A DNA stretch of 55,830 nucleotides, taken from positions 1-55,830 of IMG/VR virus record IMGVR_UViG_3300020438_000050; one strand, given 5' to 3'. The translations under genes were made by a program, and so were the position numbers. Position 1 is the stretch's first letter. Each line of letters begins with the position of its first letter. The stretch comes from a virus. A model generated the notes under the pieces. The model was not told the DNA's origin and ran no database searches. It saw only the letters and a program-made list of their open reading frames with translations. Shown piece by piece: positions 1 to 7,593 of this stretch.

Positions 1-1048
1 CTTTTGCATTGCCTGCTTTTTTCATTGCTTCAATGCCTTTGCTTGCTTCGTCAACCAATTCTTCTGGCCCTAGTTCTACAGCCTTTGTTCCTTCTTTTAC
101 TAAGTTGTAAATGTACGGAAAGATATCTTGCAATTCTTCGTTAAACTGTCTAATAGTAAGTTCGTCGATCCAATTTTCAGCAACGTCATTTGGTACATCT
201 TCTAATACTGGAGTTTCAAATGCTTCAAATGTTTGCTTATAATAACCTGGCTTTTGTAATGACTCTATTGTTTTTTTAACTGTAGAAATGCGCTCTTTTA
301 CAATATCTAAATATCCTGATAAACTTTCTGCCATTACAGCTGAACGACCCATATAGTTTTTAAACTTACGCAGTTTTGCCATCTCTTCTGATAAACCTAC
401 AATATGTTTGCCAAAGTCATCATATGTGTTTCCACCTTCAGCAACGTGTCTTGCCATTGCTCTAGCACCACTTAGGTGTTTAAATGGATAACGGAATCTT
501 TCTCCGTCTGGTGATTCAATATAAATCTTACCAATATTTCTTGTACGTCCAATTGTACTTTCTTGATCAACACTTTCTGTGTGTTTAATCATTATACGTG
601 CTTCGCCTACATTTTGATAACTAATGCGGCTAGTTCCATAGAGTTTTGTTTCGTTCATTTTACCGTCCCCAGTACGATTTTTTGCTAAAAAATTATAATC
701 TTTTTTTGTTAAATTTGATTTGTTAATATCTCTTACACTAAAGTCTAACATTCTTTTTTTACTAAAAATTCTTAATTCTTTGAGAAAATTAAACCAATTC
801 TTTTTAGTAATATCATCTTGATATTCAACTATGTCATTTGAATAAAGCACAACTAAACCTTCGTTTTCGTCTATGCTTACACTTACTTTTCCAATAGGTG
901 TTCCGTCATTTGTATACGCAAAATCAAAAAATCTTGCTTCTCCAGGATTATTAGTTACTGTCCCTGCTTGATCTCCTATAGTCATATTAGGAAATCTGCT
1001 TCTCAGTTTCTTAAACAAATCTTGGCTTATGTTATCTAGTTTCTGCAT
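1..1048 (-). CDS. Conserved phage protein of unknown function, C-terminus cut by window edge
   Basis: An open frame runs from the ATG at 1048 to the window edge without a stop, about 349 residues seen. It starts MQKLDNISQDLF and the visible end reads DEASKGIEAMKKAGNAK. It is rich in charged and polar residues, has a stretch resembling a small beta domain near residues 20-60, and becomes helical later (KERISTVKKTIESL region). I see no catalytic motif and do not recognise the family. It lies 11 bases downstream of the terminase stop. A late-type box (1053-1060) ends only four bases before the ATG and no Shine-Dalgarno sequence is visible, so the start could be leaderless or lie at a later Met (residue 22). 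The reading frame is certain, the function unknown. Confidence 0.8.
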   Translation of the reverse strand, partial: MQKLDNISQDLFKKLRSRFPNMTIGDQAGTVTNNPGEARFFDFAYTNDGTPIGKVSVSIDENEGLVVLYSNDIVEYQDDITKKNWFNFLKELRIFSKKRMLDFSVRDINKSNLTKKDYNFLAKNRTGDGKMNETKLYGTSRISYQNVGEARIMIKHTESVDQESTIGRTRNIGKIYIESPDGERFRYPFKHLSGARAMARHVAEGGNTYDDFGKHIVGLSEEMAKLRKFKNYMGRSAVMAESLSGYLDIVKERISTVKKTIESLQKPGYYKQTFEAFETPVLEDVPNDVAENWIDELTIRQFNEELQDIFPYIYNLVKEGTKAVELGPEELVDEASKGIEAMKKAGNAK

Positions 1049-1052
1049 ATTG

Positions 1053-1060
1053 TATTTATC
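1053..1060 (-). promoter_or_regulatory. T4-type late promoter box GATAAATA
   Basis: On the minus strand GATAAATA overlaps the TAG stop of the terminase gene and ends four bases before the ATG of the next gene. It matches the T4 late -10 element (TATAAATA) at seven of eight positions. The very short distance would give a leaderless or nearly leaderless mRNA. Confidence 0.55.
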
Positions 1061-2640
1061 TAATAGTTGGTACTTATAAAGATTGGCATAGGTGCTTCAT
1101 AGTCTTCTAAATCTTCGGCTTGTGTGAATGTACTATACACTCTCGGATCCCAATCTTTTAATACAGTCATCATCCTCAATGATAATAATGTAGCACTAAC
1201 AAGATCGTCAGTCATTCCGCTCTTTGCTTGATAGCTCGAACCAGTTGCAACAAATCCTTTAAGTTCAGATATTAAAGGTTTACTACGTATAATCATTTTA
1301 TCATTTTCTACCATTGTTTTTAATCTACTACATGCTGTAACTTTTGTACTATGTGTAGTATTAAAGCCTTTTCTAAACTTACGTACATGTCCTTTACGTA
1401 TTGGCTCGCTTACAAATAATCCTGGTATATTCTCTTCACCAAAGTCATTTATGACAATTAGTGCAGCTTCGCCTAAACCGTTATTCTCTACACTCCAATA
1501 TATACCTTGTGGATTTTTTGTTTGGTCGTCAATATATTTACATATGTCTGCAAGCACACGTATTTGTCCTGGTATAGCAGTTTGATTATGCTGCCATTCT
1601 GCTACTTGTTCATATGTTGGTAATTCAAAGACTTGTATAGCTGCATAGTCACCTCCGGTACCCATCGATGGATCAAGTGCAATGCAATAAGTGTATTGAC
1701 TTGTAGGCTTTTTATACCAACGTGTTTGCCCCATGTTTAGTATGGGAGAAGTGCCTTCCATTGCACTAAGTTTTATACTATTAACAAGCGTTTCGTCAAA
1801 TACTAGGAATTCACATCCGTATTCGCGTCTAAATTTCTCTTCACCAATACGACCAATTTCAGCTTCTTTCCACGCTTCGTCTCTGTCCGGGTGTTCTTGC
1901 CATTCTGCTACAAAACTATGAAATCCATTTGTGCCAAGTTCTTGCTCATTACCATGTGCATCAAACTTTTGCTCTGCTTGTTTCCATATAGTAGCAAATG
2001 TATCTTCGTCTGAATTAGGTGTACTAGTAATAATAGCACGACCACCTGTTGCTAGTGTAGGAGATATTGAAGTCCAAAATTCTTCTGCGATGTTAGGCTG
2101 CACAAATGCAAACTCGTCACAGTATAGTAATGAAATACTCATACCACGTCCAGTATTTCCAGTAGTTGTTTGTGATACAATCCTACTACCATTTTCAAAC
2201 TCTATACTACCTTTGTTGTAACTTGTAACGCCTGCCCTAATATGATCTTCACACGTTTCATAAACATAGCGTATGCGGGCCATAATCTCTTGCGCCCCTG
2301 TATACTTGTGTGCGGCAATAAGAATAGTTTGATCTGGATTAAACATAGCATACCATGCTAGATATATTGCAGCACAAGTTGTCTTGCCCGTTTGCCTAGG
2401 CATCATGTTTATGTTAAAACGATAGCTGTGATAACTGTGCATCAAACGTAATTGATACTCATAGGGGTCAAACAACAACTTACCTTGTACAGGATGCTGT
2501 ATAAAAGCAAACTTCTTAGCAAAGTATAAGTATCCTTCATCAGGATCTGTACATGCTAGTAAGTCAGCAATTTGTTCTTCTGTAAATGTTTCTTTGGTAT
2601 TAGCTTTTTTAGTTAATACGCCATCTAAACTCTTTGACAT
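1060..2640 (-). CDS. gp17: Terminase large subunit (gp17), DNA packaging ATPase/nuclease
   Basis: The 526-residue protein is the motor that pumps DNA into the prohead and cuts the concatemer. The N-terminal ATPase domain shows a Walker A motif PRQTGKTT near residue 85 and a Walker B LLYCDEFAF near residue 172, followed by a coupling motif ITSTPN. The C-terminal RNase H-like nuclease domain has the acidic residues in ALDPSMGTGGDYAA, in the SVENN segment and in GMTDDLVSA. Length is close to T4 gp17 (610). It is transcribed after a terminator and directly from a perfect TATAAATA box whose last base is five bases from the ATG. Small subunit gp16 lies upstream in the same direction, separated by two unknown genes. 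Confidence 0.97.
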   Translation of the reverse strand: MSKSLDGVLTKKANTKETFTEEQIADLLACTDPDEGYLYFAKKFAFIQHPVQGKLLFDPYEYQLRLMHSYHSYRFNINMMPRQTGKTTCAAIYLAWYAMFNPDQTILIAAHKYTGAQEIMARIRYVYETCEDHIRAGVTSYNKGSIEFENGSRIVSQTTTGNTGRGMSISLLYCDEFAFVQPNIAEEFWTSISPTLATGGRAIITSTPNSDEDTFATIWKQAEQKFDAHGNEQELGTNGFHSFVAEWQEHPDRDEAWKEAEIGRIGEEKFRREYGCEFLVFDETLVNSIKLSAMEGTSPILNMGQTRWYKKPTSQYTYCIALDPSMGTGGDYAAIQVFELPTYEQVAEWQHNQTAIPGQIRVLADICKYIDDQTKNPQGIYWSVENNGLGEAALIVINDFGEENIPGLFVSEPIRKGHVRKFRKGFNTTHSTKVTACSRLKTMVENDKMIIRSKPLISELKGFVATGSSYQAKSGMTDDLVSATLLSLRMMTVLKDWDPRVYSTFTQAEDLEDYEAPMPIFISTNY

Positions 2641-2645
2641 AAAAC

Positions 2646-2653
2646 TATTTATA
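2646..2653 (-). promoter_or_regulatory. T4 late promoter box TATAAATA for gp17
   Basis: Perfect T4 late consensus on the minus strand, immediately downstream of the terminator at 2655-2680. Five bases (GTTTT) separate it from the ATG at 2640, so by T4 spacing (box at -13 to -6) transcription would begin at the A of the start codon, giving a leaderless mRNA. Confidence 0.75.
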
Positions 2654-2654
2654 G

Positions 2655-2680
2655 AAAAAAATAGGCTCCGAAGAGCCTAT
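2655..2680 (-). terminator. Rho-independent terminator
   Basis: On the minus strand an 8-bp stem (ATAGGCTC / GAGCCTAT) with a TTCG tetraloop is followed by six T. It lies just after the stop of the 2701-3615 gene and just before the gp17 late promoter, so it isolates gp17 transcription from upstream genes. Confidence 0.92.
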
Positions 2681-2700
2681 TGATTTATTTGGGGGATACT

Positions 2701-3615
2701 TTAGCTACAACCGCAGCTTGAACACGCCATTAATTTCTTTTTACCTGGTGCACCGCATTTTGGACAATCTTTTACTTGACCGCTTTCATCTGTACCTTTT
2801 TTAGATTTTTTATCAGCAATAGCTTTTTTCATTGGTTCTTTTTTATCGCCGTCGCCATCTAAGTCTGGAAAGTCTGGCTTTGCTTTCTTTTCACTAAGTG
2901 CTGCCATAAGTCTTTGTTTTACAGTTTCAACAGCCATTGGATTGTCACCTAGTTGTGTAGCAGCATATGCTTTCTTTTTTCGGTTTAAGTCGTTGCCATC
3001 TGGAATAGCATCGCTCATGTCACCGTATTGTGCATCAGGTTCGTTATCGTAACCTTCTTTTTCAGCACAGTCGCACGGATCATTATCGCAATTGCAATCA
3101 CTAACTTCTTCACCGGTAAGTTTATCACCTAGTTTAGCACCAATTGCACTAGGTGCTGCTTTGCCAATAGCACTGCCAATCTTAGAACCTAATGCTGCGC
3201 CACCCGGGCCACCTATTGCGCCACCAAGTGCTCCGCCGCCTAGCCCGCCAATGCCGCCGAGTGCAGCGCTTGCGCCCGGAACTGCTGCTCCAAGTGCTCC
3301 GCCTGCTAATGCTCCCATTAAGCCAGCTTTTAAATCTTCATCGCCTTCTACGTCATCTTTACCTGGAATATCCGGGTCGTCTCCCATTGCTGTGCGAAAC
3401 TTTTCCATGTCTCCACGCATTCCTAAACTTGGTGCCGGAGCAGCTGGTTTGTCTTGCATGCCTGCATTTCCTTGCATTGCTGCAATCATATCACTAATTT
3501 CGGCGCCTGTTTCTGCACTAATAGAAATTGTAGCGGCTTCGTTTAATTCAGTTCTTTTAGATGTTTCAGATGTTTCTATATCTGTCATCTGTTTTATAAG
3601 TTTTTTCATATCCAT
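2701..3615 (-). CDS. Unknown protein with glycine-zipper core and C-terminal zinc ribbon
   Basis: 304 residues in distinct blocks: an acidic N-terminal part, a Gly/Ala-rich segment at about residues 100-160 with repeated small-xxx-small spacing typical of glycine zippers (possible membrane-inserting or packing helices), a cysteine cluster CNCDNDPCDC near residue 174, a DLDGDGDKKEP acidic loop near residue 250 resembling Ca-binding loops, and a C-terminal CPKCG...CSSCGC zinc-ribbon-like pair. Shine-Dalgarno AGGAGG lies nine bases before the ATG. It follows the 3620-4177 gene by four bases, so the two are probably co-expressed, and a strong terminator follows. Its place between gp16 and gp17 suggests a head or packaging-related role, but that is inference only. 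I do not recognise the family. Confidence 0.85.
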   Translation of the reverse strand: MDMKKLIKQMTDIETSETSKRTELNEAATISISAETGAEISDMIAAMQGNAGMQDKPAAPAPSLGMRGDMEKFRTAMGDDPDIPGKDDVEGDEDLKAGLMGALAGGALGAAVPGASAALGGIGGLGGGALGGAIGGPGGAALGSKIGSAIGKAAPSAIGAKLGDKLTGEEVSDCNCDNDPCDCAEKEGYDNEPDAQYGDMSDAIPDGNDLNRKKKAYAATQLGDNPMAVETVKQRLMAALSEKKAKPDFPDLDGDGDKKEPMKKAIADKKSKKGTDESGQVKDCPKCGAPGKKKLMACSSCGCS

Positions 3616-3619
3616 GTTG

Positions 3620-4177
3620 TTAGCCTCCTACAACTGCTTTAGTATTTTCTTCCATCTCAATATCCGTTGATTCGCCTTTTGGGGCGCCTGCAGATGGTTC
3701 ATGATCTCTTTCTTTACGTGCTGTTTCTAATTCTTTAAGCAAGCTCATTACACGCTCACCGGCAACATCAGCTTGTGCGCTTTCACCGCCCATGTCTTCG
3801 GTATTTAATACTGATTCGTAAGGTGTATCGTCTTTTGTTTCCTGATATTCTTCTCTAGGATCATTTGTATTTCTAACAATTATATAACTTTGGTCAACAC
3901 CGCAACATCTACCTAAATATTCTTGTAACACTTGGCTTGTAGTTGGATATTCTACTTCAGCTTCAAAATACGTAACTTCCATATTTTGTAATTGAGGGAA
4001 ATCTAATGGACGTTCCTGGATTGGAGTTTTTTTGCCTGCTGTCATATTAACTACACTAAATTTCTTTAGAGCTGTTTCTAATTTATCTACACAGTCGTCT
4101 GGACAATCTCCAGCAACTCCTATTTTAAATTCATAAGTCTTTTTTGACTCTGTAAGTATTTCTTTAAATGATCTCAT
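3620..4177 (-). CDS. Conserved marine-myovirus protein of unknown function
   Basis: 185 residues. The N-terminus MRSFKEILTESKKTYEFKI is of a type I have seen on several marine phage proteins. A compact alpha/beta region (residues 1-110) holds the conserved-looking TPIQERPLDFPQ segment and a CCG motif. The rest is acidic and probably disordered (residues 115-185). No enzymatic motif is visible. It is preceded by a GATAAATA late box with a 26-base gap and a Shine-Dalgarno AGGATCAG, and followed after four bases by the glycine-zipper gene. A virion or assembly role is likely from position and late control. Confidence 0.82.
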   Translation of the reverse strand: MRSFKEILTESKKTYEFKIGVAGDCPDDCVDKLETALKKFSVVNMTAGKKTPIQERPLDFPQLQNMEVTYFEAEVEYPTTSQVLQEYLGRCCGVDQSYIIVRNTNDPREEYQETKDDTPYESVLNTEDMGGESAQADVAGERVMSLLKELETARKERDHEPSAGAPKGESTDIEMEENTKAVVGG

Positions 4178-4202
4178 TGCGCACTGATCCTATTGTTATA
4201 TA

Positions 4203-4706
4203 TTATTTATCTTTATCCAAGCCTTTTAATCTTTCTAATAGGCTATTCCTATCAGTGACTACATAGCCTTCCCCGTTAACTATGTCGCTGTCACCGGTAC
4301 CTGAATCTTTATCCTGCTTTTCTTTTTTTAATTGTAGCTCAATCATTTTTAATTTTTTATCAAGCTTTGCTGTTTTTGCATCTAGTGTTGTTTTAAGCAT
4401 ACCGCCAGCTACTTCAAATACTCTACCACTATATCGACTTTCTACATTCATTCCTAGATCCATTAGATCTTCATACGCTTGCATAGCTTTGTCAGCAATA
4501 TCGTTAAGCTCTTTATCTGCCATTTCACCTAAGCCTTTAACAGCAGGTAATGCAGAACTAATTTTGTCAAATTCAGCAATGTCACGCATAGTTTTATTCT
4601 TTTCTTCTATTTCGTGCATTCTTTGATCTGCTTCTTGTTCTTCCGCTTGTTCTATTATTTCTTTAGAATCAGGCAAATTTAATAAATCTTCTAATTTTTT
4701 AGTCAT
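4203..4706 (-). CDS. gp16: Terminase small subunit (gp16)
   Basis: 167 residues, close to T4 gp16 (164). The protein is almost all alpha-helical with a long central coiled-coil region (about residues 75-130) like the T4-family small terminases, which form rings that regulate the gp17 motor and help recognise DNA for packaging. The N-terminus MTKKLEDLLNLPDSKE and the central DIADKAMQAYEDLMDLGMNVE segment resemble cyanophage gp16 proteins from memory. The late promoter at 4733-4740 sits in the end of gp4 and a weak Shine-Dalgarno GGA precedes the ATG. The stop codon lies within the next late box. Confidence 0.88.
   Translation of the reverse strand: MTKKLEDLLNLPDSKEIIEQAEEQEADQRMHEIEEKNKTMRDIAEFDKISSALPAVKGLGEMADKELNDIADKAMQAYEDLMDLGMNVESRYSGRVFEVAGGMLKTTLDAKTAKLDKKLKMIELQLKKEKQDKDSGTGDSDIVNGEGYVVTDRNSLLERLKGLDKDK
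4204..4211 (-). promoter_or_regulatory. Late promoter box GATAAATA (for 4177 gene)
   Basis: The box overlaps the TAA stop of gp16 on the minus strand and lies 26 bases upstream of the ATG at 4177, leaving room for a short leader with a Shine-Dalgarno sequence. Confidence 0.7.
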
Positions 4707-4732
4707 GGTTCCAATCCATTATATACTACTAT

Positions 4733-4740
4733 TATTTATC
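4733..4740 (-). promoter_or_regulatory. Late promoter box GATAAATA (for gp16)
   Basis: The TAA stop codon of gp4 is contained in this box on the minus strand. The gp16 ATG is 26 bases downstream. Confidence 0.7.
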
Positions 4741-5173
4741 GTCTGCGACCATTATGAAATATATCTTCTTCGGTAACGATTCTAAATAATATTCGTTTTT
4801 GTTTACACCATGCTCTTGCTGCTTCCCACTTTGCTTGATTTACTACATAATGAGCTTGATTATGTTTGCTGTTTCCTAATTTATCTCGTCTTGCTTGACT
4901 TAACGGTTTAACTTCTATAAGTTCTACTCGCTGTTTCCCTCCTTTATCATTATATGCAATAAAAAAGTCAGGTACATATATGGTTTGTTTACCCGTTAAT
5001 GGATTTCTATAAGGAATACGTATTGCTTCACTTGCCCATTGACTTACACTTGGGTGCTCATCGCAAAATTTCATAAATGTAAATTCCCATCCTGATCTAT
5101 ATGTTGGTGATTTAGTACCTACATATTTGTCCGGGTTTTTAAGATTGTACTTTCCTTGGGCAAATCTTGACAT
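4736..5173 (-). CDS. gp4: Head completion protein gp4
   Basis: 145 residues, close to T4 gp4 (150). It begins MSRFAQGKYNLKNPDKYVG and carries the basic N-terminal patch, a YRSGWEF segment and a PDFFIAY...VELIEVKP stretch whose D...E-x-K spacing resembles the TnsA/PD-(D/E)XK-type nuclease fold noted for this family. In T4, gp4 acts after packaging to prepare the filled head for tail joining. The start overlaps the stop of the preceding gene by one base, so the two are translationally coupled. Confidence 0.92.
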   Translation of the reverse strand: MSRFAQGKYNLKNPDKYVGTKSPTYRSGWEFTFMKFCDEHPSVSQWASEAIRIPYRNPLTGKQTIYVPDFFIAYNDKGGKQRVELIEVKPLSQARRDKLGNSKHNQAHYVVNQAKWEAARAWCKQKRILFRIVTEEDIFHNGRRR

Positions 5174-5535
5174 TAGTAAACAACATTTCTCTCATCAAAA
5201 AGTGAAGTTTCTGCAGAAGTTTTATAACCTAATGTAGATGTTTTCTTCCTATACAAGTTTAATATTTGAGATACAACATCAGTAAGTTCAATTTCTTTTA
5301 AGCCCTTTAATGTATCTAACAAGACGTATACAGGAACTTGATCTATTTGTGCTTGCTGTAAAAATATTGCTGCTGTGTTGATTGCTGATACTTTGTCAAA
5401 ACCTCTTTTTAGAAAATATCCTACTACTGCACTTACATCACTTGCATTATAAGAAATTGGGTCTTTAAAATAATTATTAAAAATAACTTGAGTTTCTTCT
5501 TGTGTAGGCTGTTGGGGATTACTACTTAATGCCAT
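5173..5535 (-). CDS. Small conserved myovirus structural/assembly protein
   Basis: 120 residues, mainly helical, beginning MALSSNPQQPTQEETQVIFNN. Conserved-looking parts are VGYFLKRGFDKVSAINTAAIF and ILNLYRKKTSTLGY. It lies between the tube-initiator-like gene and gp4, with a two-base gap upstream and a one-base overlap downstream, so it belongs to the same late operon. I know similar proteins next to gp4 in marine T4-like phages but not their function. Confidence 0.82.
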   Translation of the reverse strand: MALSSNPQQPTQEETQVIFNNYFKDPISYNASDVSAVVGYFLKRGFDKVSAINTAAIFLQQAQIDQVPVYVLLDTLKGLKEIELTDVVSQILNLYRKKTSTLGYKTSAETSLFDERNVVY

Positions 5536-5536
5536 A

Positions 5537-6772
5537 TTATTCTCCTAAGGCGCTTTTCATAAAATTAAATAATTTAAAGTCGCCGGCAAATATTGCTGAT
5601 TGTATGTCAGATAATATAATATTTTTTTGGTCTGGTGATAATTGATTGTATCCTTGAAAGTCTAGGTCTTCAACAAATCCTGTGTTAAGTACTTTAGCAA
5701 GAAAGCTATTAAATGCTTCAGGGTTGTTACTTAATCTATTCCATGTTGATTCAGGATCTCCTGTTCTTCTACTTGCAGGTAGTCTAACATCCGGAACAAA
5801 GTTATTTTGTTGATCCCTAACAGGAGTAAAATATCCGGGAATAGTGCTTGAAGATCTAGGTCTAGTTGCTGTATTTTTGAAAATTGTACTTGTTAAAAAA
5901 TCACTAGCAACGCCTGCTACAACTGATTTTACAAGGGGACTTTTAAAAGGTAATATATCAGTTATTTTCTGTAAAACAGGAGTAAGAATAAGATCAGCTA
6001 TATTAGCAGTGCCTTGACTAGTTGTTAAAGGACTAAATGTATTGTCGTACAGTGTTTCGGGATCAGCAAAGTTTGTAGGTTCACTATTTTCTCCTATTAT
6101 TCCGTTATCATACATAACAGACTCGTAAGCAATAGAAATTGAGTTTTCATTAAAACTACTACCGTCTGAGCTATCAACTCCTCCATGGTTCCACGAACTA
6201 AGTAAAGGATTAACAAGAGTATAACTGAACCAATTTTGTAAACTCAGTTGATATATTTTTATTGTTGAAAAGAATGGTTTATCGTAAAAGTTATTTAATC
6301 CATAATTTGGTGTACGTGGCGAATACTTGTCTCTTGGTGCAAAACTTCCATCAGTAGTAGATGTAGACGAACTTAATGAATGATTTCCGTCTTGGAAATA
6401 AAATCTATAGTACTCTTCTAACATTGCTCTAGTTGCGCCTAAATTATCATCGTGTAATACAAGATTAACATCTTGATAATCTAGTCTAGTCTGCATATTC
6501 TTCTTGCGATTGTACTGTTGTTTATTTTGTATATCTGCTCTAAAACCAGGCAAATCTGCGGACTTTACTAATACACCGATTTGTTTTTGAAATTGTTTCA
6601 TATTTGAACCAATACTTACATCATCGGTAACTTCAAAAACAACATGATAAAGAAACTTTGTTTTAGGTGCAAATATATGCCCATACTCATTAAAAAGATT
6701 ATGTGCATGTTGTGCGTCACGCAAGTGAGTGTTTAACGCTTGATTATCTAAATAGTTGTTGAAAAAGCTCAT
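5537..6772 (-). CDS. Tail-tube-like baseplate protein (gp48/gp54-type tube initiator candidate)
   Basis: I chose the ATG at 6772 (MSFFNNYLDNQAL) over the one 18 bases upstream, because the late box ends five bases before it; this gives 411 residues. Residues about 40-130 (FLYHVVFEV ... VKSADLPGFRADIQ ... LDYQDVNLVLHDD ... MLEEYYRFYF) follow the same strand order as the tail tube protein gp19 next door. In T4 the tube-like domain is found in gp48 and gp54, which start tube growth on the baseplate. The C-terminal half is specific. Assignment to gp48 versus gp54 is not possible by eye. Confidence 0.75.
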   Translation of the reverse strand: MSFFNNYLDNQALNTHLRDAQHAHNLFNEYGHIFAPKTKFLYHVVFEVTDDVSIGSNMKQFQKQIGVLVKSADLPGFRADIQNKQQYNRKKNMQTRLDYQDVNLVLHDDNLGATRAMLEEYYRFYFQDGNHSLSSSTSTTDGSFAPRDKYSPRTPNYGLNNFYDKPFFSTIKIYQLSLQNWFSYTLVNPLLSSWNHGGVDSSDGSSFNENSISIAYESVMYDNGIIGENSEPTNFADPETLYDNTFSPLTTSQGTANIADLILTPVLQKITDILPFKSPLVKSVVAGVASDFLTSTIFKNTATRPRSSSTIPGYFTPVRDQQNNFVPDVRLPASRRTGDPESTWNRLSNNPEAFNSFLAKVLNTGFVEDLDFQGYNQLSPDQKNIILSDIQSAIFAGDFKLFNFMKSALGE

Positions 6773-6777
6773 ACTAA

Positions 6778-6785
6778 TATTTATC
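6778..6785 (-). promoter_or_regulatory. Late promoter box GATAAATA, five bases from the ATG at 6772
   Basis: Minus-strand GATAAATA followed by TTAGT and then ATG. The spacing equals that at gp17 and gp14 and predicts transcription starting at the start codon. It lies directly after the gp19 terminator. Confidence 0.7.
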
Positions 6786-6808
6786 CTCACTTATTAGGTG
6801 CGTATATA

Positions 6809-6841
6809 ATAAAAAAGCAGGAATCATTTGACCCCTGCTTC
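6809..6841 (-). terminator. Terminator after gp19
   Basis: On the minus strand a 7-bp stem (AAGCAGG / CCTGCTT) with a 12-base loop is followed by a short T run. It lies 30 bases after the gp19 stop and separates this highly expressed gene from the downstream late promoter. Confidence 0.8.
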
Positions 6842-6872
6842 TTAAATTACAAGATACCCAATTACTAAGCTA

Positions 6873-7520
6873 TTAGCCAGTTACTTGAGTACCGCCTACG
6901 CCGTCTGCTGCAATTCTGCTTACTACTTCACCAACTCCAGTAAACTGCTCGTCTGCGCCATACTGGATAGCGTTGTCATAACGAATAGAAAGTGTTGTAG
7001 TTACTGCATCACTTGTAGCATATGCTAGTGTATTATAATTTGCTGATTCTAGATAACAACCTACTAGTTGGAATCTATCAATTACGTTTGAACCGTTGGC
7101 GCCGTTGCCGCCGTCTAAGATTTCAATTTTTGTAATAAACTTATATGTACCGCCTGATACAGCACTTGATTGTTCAAAGAAGTCAAACTGTCTTTGAAGC
7201 TGCTGACCAATGATTTTCTGTACATTGTTATTTGCATCTTCACGTAAAGTGATTGTAATTGGATCCCATGTGTGTTTACCAGCAAGATAGCTTCTTGAAT
7301 TATAAGCATCGATAGTCATTTGTTCAAACGTTAAGTTTGGACGAGTTACATCAACTACCTGTCTTGTAATTTCACGGATGCCGTCAGCACCACCTGTTGT
7401 ACCAAAATTTTCAAACAATACTCTAAAACGGTATTGTAATTTAGGCATGAGTAGTGAACTATTGCTTCCGCCACCATCTTCTGTTGGAATCGAAATATTT
7501 GTTAATGTTGTAATTGGCAT
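6873..7520 (-). CDS. gp19: Tail tube protein gp19
   Basis: 215 residues from the ATG at 7520, chosen because a clear AGGAG lies in front of it; T4 gp19 has 163. Tube hallmarks are LQYRFRVLFENFG, TRQVVDVTRPNLTFEQ, HTWDPITITLRED and the tail part YATSDAVTTTLSIRYDNA, the beta-rich hexamerising fold of contractile tail tubes. The protein polymerises inside the sheath to form the DNA channel. It is flanked by hairpins on both sides and has its own late box (CATAAATA) 22 bases upstream, consistent with high separate expression. Confidence 0.95.
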   Translation of the reverse strand: MPITTLTNISIPTEDGGGSNSSLLMPKLQYRFRVLFENFGTTGGADGIREITRQVVDVTRPNLTFEQMTIDAYNSRSYLAGKHTWDPITITLREDANNNVQKIIGQQLQRQFDFFEQSSAVSGGTYKFITKIEILDGGNGANGSNVIDRFQLVGCYLESANYNTLAYATSDAVTTTLSIRYDNAIQYGADEQFTGVGEVVSRIAADGVGGTQVTG

Positions 7521-7542
7521 TCTTGTTCTCCTGTTACAGTTG

Positions 7543-7550
7543 TATTTATG
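7543..7550 (-). promoter_or_regulatory. Late promoter box CATAAATA for gp19
   Basis: Box on the minus strand 22 bases upstream of the gp19 ATG, with an AGGAG Shine-Dalgarno in the leader. Confidence 0.68.
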
Positions 7551-7557
7551 CAATTTA

Positions 7558-7579
7558 AGAGTGGGATTTCTCCCACTCT
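7558..7579 (-). terminator. Hairpin after gp18 (weak terminator or mRNA 3'-end stabiliser)
   Basis: Perfect 9-bp stem AGAGTGGGA / TCCCACTCT, with a GAAA tetraloop when read on the minus strand. The following T tract is poor (TTAAATTG), so it may act partly as a terminator or protect the gp18 mRNA end. Confidence 0.7.
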
Positions 7580-7593
7580 ATAAAGTACGCATA

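Noticed and set aside
3092-3670. 192-codon plus-strand frame opposite the glycine-zipper gene
   Set aside because: It mirrors Gly/Ala-rich codons of the minus gene, is Ser/Pro/Ala rich with no motif, and the minus gene has a Shine-Dalgarno and terminator.
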